From Streptomyces sp. RKAG293 (GTDB lineage: Bacteria; Actinomycetota; Actinomycetes; Streptomycetales; Streptomycetaceae): a stretch of 64,000 bases of DNA. Location of the stretch: NCBI RefSeq assembly GCF_023701745.1, contig NZ_JAJOZB010000001.1, positions 806,001 through 870,000 on the forward strand, given 5' to 3'. The notes under the pieces are model-generated. The model saw nothing but the letters and a program-made list of their open reading frames with translations, was not told the origin of the DNA and ran no database searches. Of this stretch, positions 26,723-34,939 are shown piece after piece (the first letter of the stretch is position 1; each line of letters starts with the position of its first letter). The position numbers were made by a program, and so were the translations under genes.

Positions 26723-26935
26723 ACCCGCCGCAACTGGGCGAGTGGCCGGGGCGGAAGGCCGCGCGTTACGGGGCCGGCGCTGCGGGCGCCCTATCCGCCG
26801 AACCGGGGACCCGGCCGTGCCCCCCGCGTCGCGGCGCGGCCGAACGGGTACGCCTCCCTACCGCATCGCTCCCTGGGGAAAGTCGTGGTCACGGGCCCGG
26901 GGACCCACATGACGGACGACAGGTGAGGGACGGAC

Positions 26936-28501
26936 ATGGCGAAGGCCTATCTGGTGGGCAGCGGGATCGCATCGCTGTCGGCGGCGGCGTTCTTGATCCG
27001 CGAAGGCGGCTTCCGGGGGGCCGACATCGTGATCCTGGAGGAGCAGGACCGCGAAGGCGGCAGCCTGGACGCGGCGGGCTCTCCCGAGACCGGTTACACG
27101 ATGCGCGGCGGGCGCATGTTCGAGGTGCACTTCGACTGCACCTACAACCTGCTCTCCTCGATCCCGTCCCTCGACGATCCGTCGAAATCGGTCACCGAGG
27201 ACACCTTCGCCTTCCACGAGGACTTCGCGTGGAACGACCATGCCCGGCTGGTGGATGCCGAGGGGCAGATCATCGACGCGCACTCGATGACGTTCTCGGA
27301 GCGTGACCGGCTGGAACTGGTCAAGTGCGTGGGCACCCCGGAGACCCTGCTGGACGGCAAGCGCATCTCGGACTGCTTCCACGAGGAGTTCTTCACCACC
27401 AACTTCTGGGCGATGTGGTGCACCACGTTCGCCTTCGAGCCCTGGCACAGCGCGATCGAGTTCCGCCGCTACCTCAACCGCTTCGTCCACCTCTTCAAGA
27501 CCTTCGACACCATGTCCGGGATCTACCGCACCAAGTTCAACCAGTTCGACTCGATCGTGCGCCCGCTGCTGAAATGGCTCACCGACCAGGGGGTGACCGT
27601 GCAGTTGGACACCCGGGTCACCGACCTCGGACTGGCCCCGGGCGACGCCCTCACCGTCGAGACCATCACCTGGGTCCGGGACGGGAAGACCGAGGTGGTC
27701 ACCCTGGACGCCGGTGACCTGGCGATGGTCACCAACGGCTCGATGACGGCGAACTCGACCCTCGGCTCCACCGACGCGGCCCCGGTCCTGGACACCACCA
27801 GCACCAGTGGCTCCTGGCAGCTGTGGGAGACACTCGCGGCCAAGCGCCCGGGGCTGGGCAACCCCTCGGCGTTCGACTCCAGCACCGCGGACTCCACCTG
27901 GGAGTCGTTCACCGTCACCACCAAGGATCCCGTCTTCTTCAAGCTGATGGAGGAGTTCAGCGGCAGCGAGGCCGGCAAGGGCGGTCTGATCACGTTCAAG
28001 GAATCCAACTGGCTGCTGACCATCGTCCTCAACCACCAGCCGCACTTCCGCGAGCAGCCCGAGGACACCTTCGTGTGGTGGGGTTACGCCCTGTTCCCCG
28101 ACAAGCAGGGCGACTTCGTCAAGAAGCCGATGTCCCAATGCACCGGCCGGGAGATCCTCGACGAGGTGCTGCGGCACCTGCGCTTCGAGCAGCGCCCGGA
28201 GATCCTGGACGGCTCGATCGTGCTCCCCGCGATGATGCCGTACATCACCAGCCAGTTCCTGGTCCGCCAGGCGGGCGACCGCCCCCAGGTCGTCCCCGCG
28301 GGGTCGACCAACCTGGCCTTCATCGGCCAGTACGCCGAGGTGCCCGACGACGTCGTCTTCACCGTCGAGTACTCCGTGCGCACCGCCTGGACCGCCGTCG
28401 CCGGCCTACTGGGCCTCGACAAGCAGCCGCCGCCCGTCTACAAGGGCGGGCACGACCCCAAGATCCTCGTCGAAGCGCTCGAGACCCTGCACCGGCACTG
28501 A
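26936..28501 (+). CDS. ohyA: Oleate hydratase (fatty-acid double-bond hydratase)
   Basis: 521 aa from ATG 26936 with GGTGAGGGA upstream. The N-terminal FAD fold is VGSGIASLSAAAFLIREGG; the conserved signatures DREGGSLD, MRGGRMFEVHFDCTYNLL, NFWAMWCTTFAFEPWHSA and GVTVQLDTRVTDL match the oleate hydratase / myosin-cross-reactive antigen family. It hydrates oleic acid to 10-hydroxystearate with FAD as structural cofactor, helping fatty-acid detoxification or hydroxylated lipid formation. At 521 residues it is close to the shorter family branch. It is monocistronic here. Confidence 0.93.
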   Translation: MAKAYLVGSGIASLSAAAFLIREGGFRGADIVILEEQDREGGSLDAAGSPETGYTMRGGRMFEVHFDCTYNLLSSIPSLDDPSKSVTEDTFAFHEDFAWNDHARLVDAEGQIIDAHSMTFSERDRLELVKCVGTPETLLDGKRISDCFHEEFFTTNFWAMWCTTFAFEPWHSAIEFRRYLNRFVHLFKTFDTMSGIYRTKFNQFDSIVRPLLKWLTDQGVTVQLDTRVTDLGLAPGDALTVETITWVRDGKTEVVTLDAGDLAMVTNGSMTANSTLGSTDAAPVLDTTSTSGSWQLWETLAAKRPGLGNPSAFDSSTADSTWESFTVTTKDPVFFKLMEEFSGSEAGKGGLITFKESNWLLTIVLNHQPHFREQPEDTFVWWGYALFPDKQGDFVKKPMSQCTGREILDEVLRHLRFEQRPEILDGSIVLPAMMPYITSQFLVRQAGDRPQVVPAGSTNLAFIGQYAEVPDDVVFTVEYSVRTAWTAVAGLLGLDKQPPPVYKGGHDPKILVEALETLHRH

Positions 28502-28589
28502 CGGAAAAGCCATCGGGAGCGTGACCGGTCGTGCAATCCGCACGGCCGGCACGCTGCCTCCGGCCGTCCCTCGCGGCGGTCTTGGGGGC

Positions 28590-28811
28590 CTACTCGCGTT
28601 TCAGGAACTTGTTGAACTGCGACGACGCCGTGGTGGGTACGAAAAGGTTGTGCAGCGAGCGCAACGCCTCCGCCTCGGTCTCACTCACCGGTGCCGGTTT
28701 CGGCCCGGACAATCCGGCCCATGGGAAATCCATGAAGCCCCCCTGCTCCCGTGGTCCCGACGACACCTCGCTGCCCACGGTCCAGGCGGCGCGCGGCATC
28801 GTCGGAATCAT
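28590..28811 (-). CDS. Small conserved-looking hypothetical protein (73 aa)
   Basis: An open frame with roughly 80% G/C at third positions, as expected for a real gene here. The end reads FMDFPWAGLSGPKPAPVSE and then SLHNLFVPTTASSQFNKFLKRE. No domain is recognised, no strong ribosome site precedes ATG 28811, and a later in-frame ATG (about residue 27) is possible. It lies between oleate hydratase and the metal-binding protein gene. Confidence 0.4.
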   Translation of the reverse strand: MIPTMPRAAWTVGSEVSSGPREQGGFMDFPWAGLSGPKPAPVSETEAEALRSLHNLFVPTTASSQFNKFLKRE

Positions 28812-28835
28812 CGACGACCACGGGTTCGGCCGGGA

Positions 28836-29426
28836 TCACACCGCGGGAGCCCACTCGGGGTCGCGGCCGGTGAACGCGAGCAACTTCTGCGCGGCGGTCG
28901 CCCCCTCCGGGGCCGGCAGGGCGGGTCCGAACTTGTGGAAGTTGTCGCGGATGAAATCGACGATCAGATCGGCGATCACCTGCAGTCCCTCCGCCAGGTC
29001 GGCCGTGAGCGGCAGCTCCTGGCCCGTGGCCCTGGCGATGTCCCAGGCGTGAACGGCGGCATCCAGTGCGGCCGCCCCGGTTCCCTGCCACGCCGGGATC
29101 GGGCCGAAGGGTGTCGGTACGTTCTCGGCGTCCCGACCGACCGAGACCCAGGCGGCGGTCGCCGCGGCCAGCACCTCGTCGAGCTGCCCGACCGGGTCGG
29201 CGTCGAGCGCGTCCGCCGGCTCGAAGGGGTCGGCCGGCCGGCCCACTTCGGCGATCTGGATGACGAGCGCCTGCTGGTCGAGCCGCGCGTGGTTGAGGAC
29301 CTGACGAACCGTCCATTCGGCGCAGGGAGTCGGGTTCCCCCAGGCGTCCTCCGGCACCCCGAGCACGGCCGTGCGCAGGTAACTGTGCGCCTCGGCAAGC
29401 AGCTTGAATCCGTCGACGGAAGTCAC
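28836..29426 (-). CDS. TIGR03086-type metal-binding (DinB/MDMPI-like) protein
   Basis: 196 aa from GTG 29426, with AAGGGG at a normal distance; an upstream ATG at 29468 is less likely. It has the four-helix DinB-like layout: LLAEAHSYLRTAVLGVPEDAW, TPCAEWTVRQVLNHARLD (metal His) and DAAVHAWDIARATGQ (metal His). Family members are related to mycothiol-dependent maleylpyruvate isomerases, but many have no assigned reaction. It may use mycothiol in detoxification, an inference from family only. Confidence 0.85.
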   Translation of the reverse strand: MTSVDGFKLLAEAHSYLRTAVLGVPEDAWGNPTPCAEWTVRQVLNHARLDQQALVIQIAEVGRPADPFEPADALDADPVGQLDEVLAAATAAWVSVGRDAENVPTPFGPIPAWQGTGAAALDAAVHAWDIARATGQELPLTADLAEGLQVIADLIVDFIRDNFHKFGPALPAPEGATAAQKLLAFTGRDPEWAPAV

Positions 29427-29598
29427 GTCATGCCCCTTCGGATCAGCATTGGGATCTAGGGATCGCACACTAGCCGTGCCGGGCCGACGTGTCAGGAGAC
29501 CGCGTTCGACCGCCGGACGCGCGCCGACGGCCGGATCCGCCGGATCCGCCGGAGAATCGCGGTTGCCCCCGGTGTCCGTTCGGTGATGAACTGAGCTG

Positions 29599-30378
29599 AT
29601 GGATCACGCAGCGGTACTCGCCCTGTTCGACCGGCAGATGCGACGGGACGCGCAGGCGGACGATCCCGCTGCGCGCATCGAACGGACCGGTGACGTGGTG
29701 CGACAGGTCGGCGCCGGGAACGACGACTGGAACGGCGTCGTCTGGTCCGATCTCGACGGGACCACGGCGGACGAGGCGATCGCGGCACAGGTCCGGCACT
29801 TCGGCGCGCTGGGGCGCGAGTTCGAGTGGAAGCTGTACGGCCATGACCGGCCCGGCGACCTTGCCGGGCGGCTGCTGGCCGCGGGGTTCTCCCCCGAGGC
29901 CGAGGAGACCGTGATGGTCGCCCCGATCGACGACCTCTCCACCGTCGTCGAACCACCGGAGGGCGTGCGCTTGTGGCCGGTCACCGGTCCGTCCGGCGTG
30001 GATCTCGCGGCGGACGTCCACGAACAGGCCTTCGGCACGAGCGCCGACCGGCTTCGGCACCGCCTGCACTCCCAGCTGGCGGGACGGCCGGAGACCTTCA
30101 GCATGGTCCTCGCGATGGCCGGCGACCTGCCGGTGTCCGCCGCGCGGATGGAACTGCTCCCGGGCACCGACTTCGCCGGCCTCTGGGGCGGGGGCACCGT
30201 GGCCGCCTGGCGGGGCCGGGGCATCTACCGGGCGCTGGTCGCCCACCGAGCCGCCATCGCCGCCGAACTCGGCTATCGATATCTGCAGGTCGACGCCTCC
30301 GACCAGAGCCGCCCGATCCTGCGGAACCTCGGGTTCAGCGCGCTGACCACCACGACGCCGTACGTGTACCAGCCCTAG
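29599..30378 (+). CDS. GNAT-family N-acetyltransferase
   Basis: 259 aa. The N-terminal half is a non-catalytic, GNAT-like region (VLALFDRQMRRDAQ, then EFEWKLYGHD). The C-terminal half carries the acetyl-CoA motif GGTVAAWRGRGIYRALV (R-G-R-G-x-x-R) and the DASDQSRPILRNLGF helix. Such two-lobe GNATs often modify small molecules such as antibiotics. No neighbour shows the substrate. The region between 29427 and 29598 has no further gene. Confidence 0.85.
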   Translation: MDHAAVLALFDRQMRRDAQADDPAARIERTGDVVRQVGAGNDDWNGVVWSDLDGTTADEAIAAQVRHFGALGREFEWKLYGHDRPGDLAGRLLAAGFSPEAEETVMVAPIDDLSTVVEPPEGVRLWPVTGPSGVDLAADVHEQAFGTSADRLRHRLHSQLAGRPETFSMVLAMAGDLPVSAARMELLPGTDFAGLWGGGTVAAWRGRGIYRALVAHRAAIAAELGYRYLQVDASDQSRPILRNLGFSALTTTTPYVYQP

Positions 30379-30423
30379 CGGCCACCGCATCGCGGGCCTG
30401 AACCGGACTACGGGAGGCCGACG

Positions 30424-31044
30424 CTACGGGAGGTCGACGGACTCCCCCAGCGGGATGCGCGCATAGTCGGTCCCGCCCTTCGTGGCCATCCACCAGTCGA
30501 AGCTCTCCAGACCGATGGCACTCAGATGGGCTTCGTGGATGGGGAACGCGCGCGCCGGCCCCACCGCCCGTACGAACTCGACGGCCTCGGCGAGCTTCAC
30601 CCACGGGCCGGAAATCGGAACCAGCAGGGTGTCGACCGCTTCTGCCGGGACGAACATCGAGTCCCCCGGATGGTAGAGGCCGTCGACGATGAACCCGATG
30701 TTGGTGCAGCCGGGCAGACCGTCGACGATCTCGGTGTGCTCACCGCCGACGGCGCGCACGCTGAATCCGGCCGCGGTGAAGGTGTCCCCGACGGCGACAC
30801 CGGTCACGCCCGCCCCGAGGCTCGCGGCCAGGGCGGCGTGGGTGTGGACGGTCAGCTCAGGGTTGCTCTCACGGGCCGCAGTGAGCTTGTCGACGTCGAT
30901 GTGGTCCTCGTGCTCGTGGGTGATGAGCACGGCCGTGGCGCCGGCCAGTGCCTCCCCCTCGGACAAGGTGCCCGGGTCGATCACGAGCACTCGGTCACCG
31001 ATTTCGAGGCGCACACAGGCGTGGCCGTATTTCGTCAGACGCAT
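30424..31044 (-). CDS. MBL-fold metal-dependent hydrolase
   Basis: 206 aa, UlaG-like metallo-beta-lactamase fold: LTKYGHACVRLE start, the metal motif THEHEDHID (HxHxDH), VGGEHTEI and YHPGDSMF (His-Pro-Gly-Asp), and FPIHEAHLS at the C-terminus. It should bind two zinc or iron ions and hydrolyse a phosphodiester, lactone or thioester; substrate unknown. It converges on the acetyltransferase. Confidence 0.88.
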   Translation of the reverse strand: MRLTKYGHACVRLEIGDRVLVIDPGTLSEGEALAGATAVLITHEHEDHIDVDKLTAARESNPELTVHTHAALAASLGAGVTGVAVGDTFTAAGFSVRAVGGEHTEIVDGLPGCTNIGFIVDGLYHPGDSMFVPAEAVDTLLVPISGPWVKLAEAVEFVRAVGPARAFPIHEAHLSAIGLESFDWWMATKGGTDYARIPLGESVDLP

Positions 31045-31135
31045 CCGATCAACTTACTGGCAGGTGTGGCACAAGATCCACGGACTTCCGGACGCCCGAG
31101 GTGCGCATCGCCCGGCGAAGGCGCAGCCTGGATGC

Positions 31136-31360
31136 ATGGACCCGGGCGCGCGGCTCGTGACGCCGTCGGTCATCGTGTGGGATGTCCACCATGCCGACAG
31201 GCCGTTCCGCCGTGTCTGGATCAACAAGGTGAACGTCGGCAAGGCGTACTCCGTCGCGGACGTCGTCGAGTTCGCCCGGCGCGCGGGTTTCGACGACCTG
31301 GACACCGCGGACGCGTCACAGGTGAGCTGGCGCGGGGGCGGCTCGGAGGAGTGGGGCTAG
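31136..31360 (+). CDS. Small conserved-looking hypothetical protein (74 aa)
   Basis: ATG 31136 opens a 74-residue frame with typical codon use (VIVWDVHHADRPFRRVWINK, then SVADVVEFARRAGFDDLD). It looks like a compact globular protein and has a strand-helix pattern, but no known domain is recognised. A weak purine stretch (GAAGGCGCAG) precedes the start. It lies divergent to the metallo-hydrolase gene, 91 nt away. Confidence 0.5.
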   Translation: MDPGARLVTPSVIVWDVHHADRPFRRVWINKVNVGKAYSVADVVEFARRAGFDDLDTADASQVSWRGGGSEEWG

Positions 31361-31695
31361 AGCCTGCTGTCCGGCCCTGACGCTGCGTCGGGGGCGGGCA
31401 TAGGGGGTGGACCTCGGGGGCAGGCCTCGGGGCGGGCCTCGGGGCATTCGGACCAATGTCCGATTTTCGTCCGTGTCCTTCCTGCACGTACCCCGACCGG
31501 GTGTTCCTCGGCAGACGGCCCACAGACCCGACCCGCGTGCACCGGCTCCGCGGAGGGTCAGAACGCGCCGTGCAGGGTTTTCGATGTTCCTCTTCAGAGG
31601 TGACCGGCGGATCCCGCCGGCTCGCTTCCCGCGTGCCGGCTTCCGCCAGGCGTGCGGGGCCCGCTGCTCCCTGACTGGGAAGAAGCCAAGCCCTC
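31361..31695. other. 335-nt non-coding region, G-rich then AT-richer
   Basis: The first 90 nt (31390-31445) contain repeated runs of four to five G on the plus strand, including a direct repeat of CCTCGGGGC and the possibility of a G-quadruplex. Then a small hairpin CGGAC-CAAT-GTCCG (about 31446-31462) leads to a less GC-rich tract that probably holds the promoter of the Ala-rich secreted protein. No clear consensus box was seen. Confidence 0.4.
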
Positions 31696-32127
31696 ATGAA
31701 GATCTGCCGCATCTCCCTCGCGTCGTTCGCCGTCGGCACGTTCATCGCCGGAAGCGCCCTGCTGGCCGTGGCACCTGCCGGCGCAGCCACACTCACCGCA
31801 GGCACGGCATCGGCGAACCATGCCCCGGCGGTGCTCGCCGACCCGGCGGCCTGCGCCGCGTCCACCACCGCGGCCGCCGCGTCGAGCGCCAACGCCTCGG
31901 CCGCCGCGAAGGCCGCCGAAACGGATGCCGCCGCAGCGGCCGCCGCTGTCAAGGAGCTCGCCGCCGCGGTCGCGGCCGGGGCGCCTGCCACCGCTCTCAC
32001 CACAGCGGCCGGCACGGCGACCGCCGCCGCGACGGCCGCGGTGACGTCCACCACCGCCGGAGTCGCCGCCGCCGAAACCGCGGCCACCGCGACCGCAGCC
32101 GCCGTCACGGCCTGCGCCGCCGCCTGA
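31696..32127 (+). CDS. Secreted alanine-rich low-complexity protein
   Basis: 143 aa with GGGAAGAAG 9 nt before ATG 31696. A typical signal peptide (KICRISLASFAVGTFIAGSALLAVAPAGAA divided by the cleavage site near AGAA) is followed by about 110 residues dominated by Ala and Thr, with short helical blocks containing Lys/Glu (SAAAKAAETDAAAA, AVKELAAAVAAG). Two Cys remain in the mature part, near ADPAACAAS and TACAAA, one at each end, and could form a disulfide. It probably makes a long amphipathic helix or coil outside the cell. Function unknown. Confidence 0.7.
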   Translation: MKICRISLASFAVGTFIAGSALLAVAPAGAATLTAGTASANHAPAVLADPAACAASTTAAAASSANASAAAKAAETDAAAAAAAVKELAAAVAAGAPATALTTAAGTATAAATAAVTSTTAGVAAAETAATATAAAVTACAAA

Positions 32128-32214
32128 CGCTCTGCCGCATCAGGTAGGCGAACCGACTCGGTCGCAGTCGCGAACGCACGGCTGCGACCGACACGGTGGG
32201 ACCATCTCAGCCGG

Positions 32215-32901
32215 TCATGCCGGAAGCGCGTGCGCGACGGAACGTGCGACGCGGAACCCGACGTCGTCGACCTGGAAGGTCGGGTGGCTGCGGCGGCGCG
32301 CGGAGGCGCGGCAGCTCCAGTGCTCGTCGAACCAGCCCCCGCCGCGGAGGACGCGGTACGTGCCGTAGACCTCGGCGTCGTAGACGTCCCAGCACCAGTC
32401 CCAGACATTGCCGAGCATGTCGTAGAGGCCCCACGGGTTGGGCTGTTTACCGCCGACGTCATGGACTCGCTCGTCCGAGTTGCCGCGGTACCAGGCGATC
32501 TCGTCGAACGGGCCGTAACGGGGTCCGTCCGTACCCGCGCGGCAGGCGTGTTCCCACTCGGCCTCGGTCGGCAGCCGGTACCCGTCGGCGGACGTGTCCC
32601 AGTCGATGCCCTCACCGTCGGCGTGAAGGTGGTAGGAGGGTGTGAAACCGTCGCGCTGGGAGAGGGCGTTGCAGAACCGGACCGCGTCCCACCAGGAGAC
32701 GCTCTCGACGGGCAGCCGGTCGCCCTGAGCGGTGCTCGGGCTTCGGTCGGTGATCTCCGCGTACAGCGCCTGGGTGACCGGAAACGCCGCCAGCTCGTAC
32801 GGCGCGACCTCCACCGACCAACTGCGCTGTGTCCGCCGGTCCGACAGCGTCACCCGCCCTGACGGGATGGCGACCAACTCTGTTCCTGTACTCGGGTCCA
32901 T
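32215..32901 (-). CDS. Formylglycine-generating-enzyme-like (SUMF1) protein
   Basis: 228 aa. The C-type-lectin-like FGE fold is seen in IPSGRVTLSDRR, PVESVSWWDAVRFCNALS, GYRLPTEAEWEHACRAG, GLYDMLGNVWDWCWD and RVLRGGGWFDE. The paired active-site Cys of true sulfatase-activating FGE (C-terminal CxxxC) is not evident, since RASARRR follows SC. So the protein may be a non-canonical oxidase or a carbohydrate/ligand-binding relative. No sulfatase gene is nearby. Confidence 0.85.
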   Translation of the reverse strand: MDPSTGTELVAIPSGRVTLSDRRTQRSWSVEVAPYELAAFPVTQALYAEITDRSPSTAQGDRLPVESVSWWDAVRFCNALSQRDGFTPSYHLHADGEGIDWDTSADGYRLPTEAEWEHACRAGTDGPRYGPFDEIAWYRGNSDERVHDVGGKQPNPWGLYDMLGNVWDWCWDVYDAEVYGTYRVLRGGGWFDEHWSCRASARRRSHPTFQVDDVGFRVARSVAHALPA

Positions 32902-33105
32902 GGGGACGTGAGCTTACCGGGACCTCTCTCCCGCCGATCGGCCGGCACCGTCTGCTGCTACGGCACCGGCTGTGGCTGCGGGCCGACCTGATCACCGCCC
33001 TCCGTTCAGGTCGAAGAGCGGGACGCCACCGCATGCCGTCTGGCGCACCGACCCATGGTCGCCCTTATGGTGAGCCGTCATATGCGTGTGACCAGAAGGG
33101 AACTG

Positions 33106-34086
33106 ATGGTGCGTAGGACCCGGATCATCCGATACGCCGCCGTGTCCGTGGCAGCGCTGCTGCTCGGCGGCGGGCTCGCCCCGACGGCATCCGCCATGGG
33201 CCGCCCGGCACGGTCGAACCCGGCCGCCGTCCAGCTCGACGCGTACTGGAGCCCGGCCCGGATGGCGGAGGCACTGCGCGGCGAACCGGGCAACGGCCCC
33301 GGGACCGGCTCGTCCATCCGTAGCGCCTCCCCCACCGTGGACGGGCCCCGGCCGGGTGAGTACATTCCGCCGAGCCGCAGCTTCGACGGCATTCCCCAGG
33401 CAGGCACCTTCTTCTGGACCGACGCCACCGGTACCGGGCGCACCTGCAGCGGATCCGTGGTGCGCGGTCCCGGCCGCGACCTGGTGCTCAGCGCCGGGCA
33501 CTGTCTGAAGGGCTACTCCGGGACCTCCCCCAAGCGCAACCTCGCCTTCGTGCCGCAGTACCACGACGGGCTCAAACCGTTCGGTGTCTTCCCCGTCGCG
33601 AGCGACGGCGTCTACGTCTCGCAGCAGTACTACGACCTGGGCGAGCACGCGGGAGCCGCCTACGACTTCGGCTTCGCGGTCACCGAGCCCAATCAGGACG
33701 GAACGCGACTGCAGGACGCGGTCGGTGGGGTGCGACTGCTCACCGTGAGCGGGTACCACCACGCCCCGGTTCGGATGATCGGGTATCCGGCGGGTGCGAC
33801 GAAGCCGCTGGAGTGCTGGAGCTGGACCACCAAGTGGGTGAGCGACGACCCGGCCGATCCGGGCACCTTCCCACGCATCGCGTGCGACGCGTTCGTGGGC
33901 GGGACCAGCGGCGGGCCGATGCTGGTGCCGTGGCCGGGCGGCTGGGCGGTGATCGGGGTCATCGGCGGCTACCACACCGGCGGCAACACCCCCAAGGTGT
34001 CCTACAGCGCCTACTTCGGCGCCGCCACCCAGGATCTCTACCACGCGGCGATCACCGGCGCCCCGCCCGCCGGCCCGGCTTCCTGA
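33106..34086 (+). CDS. Secreted trypsin-like serine protease
   Basis: 326 aa from ATG 33106, chosen for GAAGGG 5 nt upstream and because a signal peptide starts directly after it (RRTRIIRYAAVSVAALLLGGGLAPTASA split by the cleavage site). The catalytic triad is clear: His in VLSAGHCLKG, Asp in AYDFGFAV and Ser in GGTSGGPM. A pro-region of about 70 residues precedes the TFFWTDATGTGRTCSGSVV start of the mature domain. It acts outside the cell on unknown proteins. Confidence 0.9.
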   Translation: MVRRTRIIRYAAVSVAALLLGGGLAPTASAMGRPARSNPAAVQLDAYWSPARMAEALRGEPGNGPGTGSSIRSASPTVDGPRPGEYIPPSRSFDGIPQAGTFFWTDATGTGRTCSGSVVRGPGRDLVLSAGHCLKGYSGTSPKRNLAFVPQYHDGLKPFGVFPVASDGVYVSQQYYDLGEHAGAAYDFGFAVTEPNQDGTRLQDAVGGVRLLTVSGYHHAPVRMIGYPAGATKPLECWSWTTKWVSDDPADPGTFPRIACDAFVGGTSGGPMLVPWPGGWAVIGVIGGYHTGGNTPKVSYSAYFGAATQDLYHAAITGAPPAGPAS

Positions 34087-34090
34087 GGAC

Positions 34091-34939
34091 TCAGCGCTTC
34101 AGCGCCGGGAGATGACGGCACAGGGCCTCCGGGAAGGCCGGGTTCATCCGCAGAACGCCCGCGCATCCGGCCGCGCCGGAGGTGCCCAAGGCGTGCCATC
34201 CGTCGGGCGTCGCCCGGAAGAACCACCGCGTGGTCAGCGCACTCTCCTTGCAGCCCGAGGACGCGTCGCCGCAGGCGGGCCCCATCCGGGTGGAGAGTTC
34301 GAGGATGAGCCAGTGGCCGTCGCAGCCGAGGTCGTCCCAGTAGGTGTGCTGCGGGGTGTCGGCGACGAGCATCGCCTGCTGGTACGAGGCGCTCGTGCAG
34401 CCGGTGGGTGCCGGATCGCAGCCGAGCTTGCCGCACTTGCGGAGGGCCGGGCGGGTCGCGCCGGACAGGGTGAAGACGTCGGAGCTGTTGACCATGACCG
34501 GGTGCCCGACGACGGACACCGGCAGACGAACGGTCGTCAGCGCCCGCTCATCGTGCGTACATCCCGAGCTCCGGTCCATGCTGCGGGATTCGAAGGTCAC
34601 CTTCACATAGATGACGCCGTTCTCCACGGTGTCGACGGCGGCCTGGAGGCCGCGTGTGCAGTTCGTCCCGGCCGGCACCTGGACATCCAACTGGAGGGTG
34701 CGGTCGTCGGCAGCGACGCTCAGCCCGTTCACGGCGATGGGGGCCGCCAGCGTCCAGGGGACGGCGGATTCCGCGGCGGAAGGACTTCGTGTGCCGGTCG
34801 CGCCGGAACCGGCATCGGCGTGCAGCGTGCCGCAGCCGCTCAGCAACCAGCACATCACTATGAGGACCCCTGCGAGCGCGATGCCCGACGGCCCCCTCGA
34901 CGACAAGCCCGACGGCCTGCTGCGCGACATCGTCCTCAT
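34091..34939 (-). CDS. Lipoprotein of unknown function coupled to the upstream PLP enzyme
   Basis: 282 aa from ATG 34939, which overlaps the stop of the PLP-enzyme gene as ATGA. The N-terminus is a lipoprotein signal: GIALAGVLIVMCWLLSGCG with lipobox LSGC. The mature part is rich in Cys (ten or so, e.g. KCGKLGCDP, GCTSAS, DLGCDGH, ACGDASSGCK) and so likely disulfide-bonded, with beta strands such as LQLDVQVPAG and GVIYVKVTFES. No family is recognised. It may lie on the outer face of the membrane. Confidence 0.7.
   Translation of the reverse strand: MRTMSRSRPSGLSSRGPSGIALAGVLIVMCWLLSGCGTLHADAGSGATGTRSPSAAESAVPWTLAAPIAVNGLSVAADDRTLQLDVQVPAGTNCTRGLQAAVDTVENGVIYVKVTFESRSMDRSSGCTHDERALTTVRLPVSVVGHPVMVNSSDVFTLSGATRPALRKCGKLGCDPAPTGCTSASYQQAMLVADTPQHTYWDDLGCDGHWLILELSTRMGPACGDASSGCKESALTTRWFFRATPDGWHALGTSGAAGCAGVLRMNPAFPEALCRHLPALKR

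Noticed and set aside
31390..31445. G-quadruplex regulatory element
   Set aside because: Runs of G are common at this GC content and nothing ties the tract to a promoter or start; noted only in the region entry.
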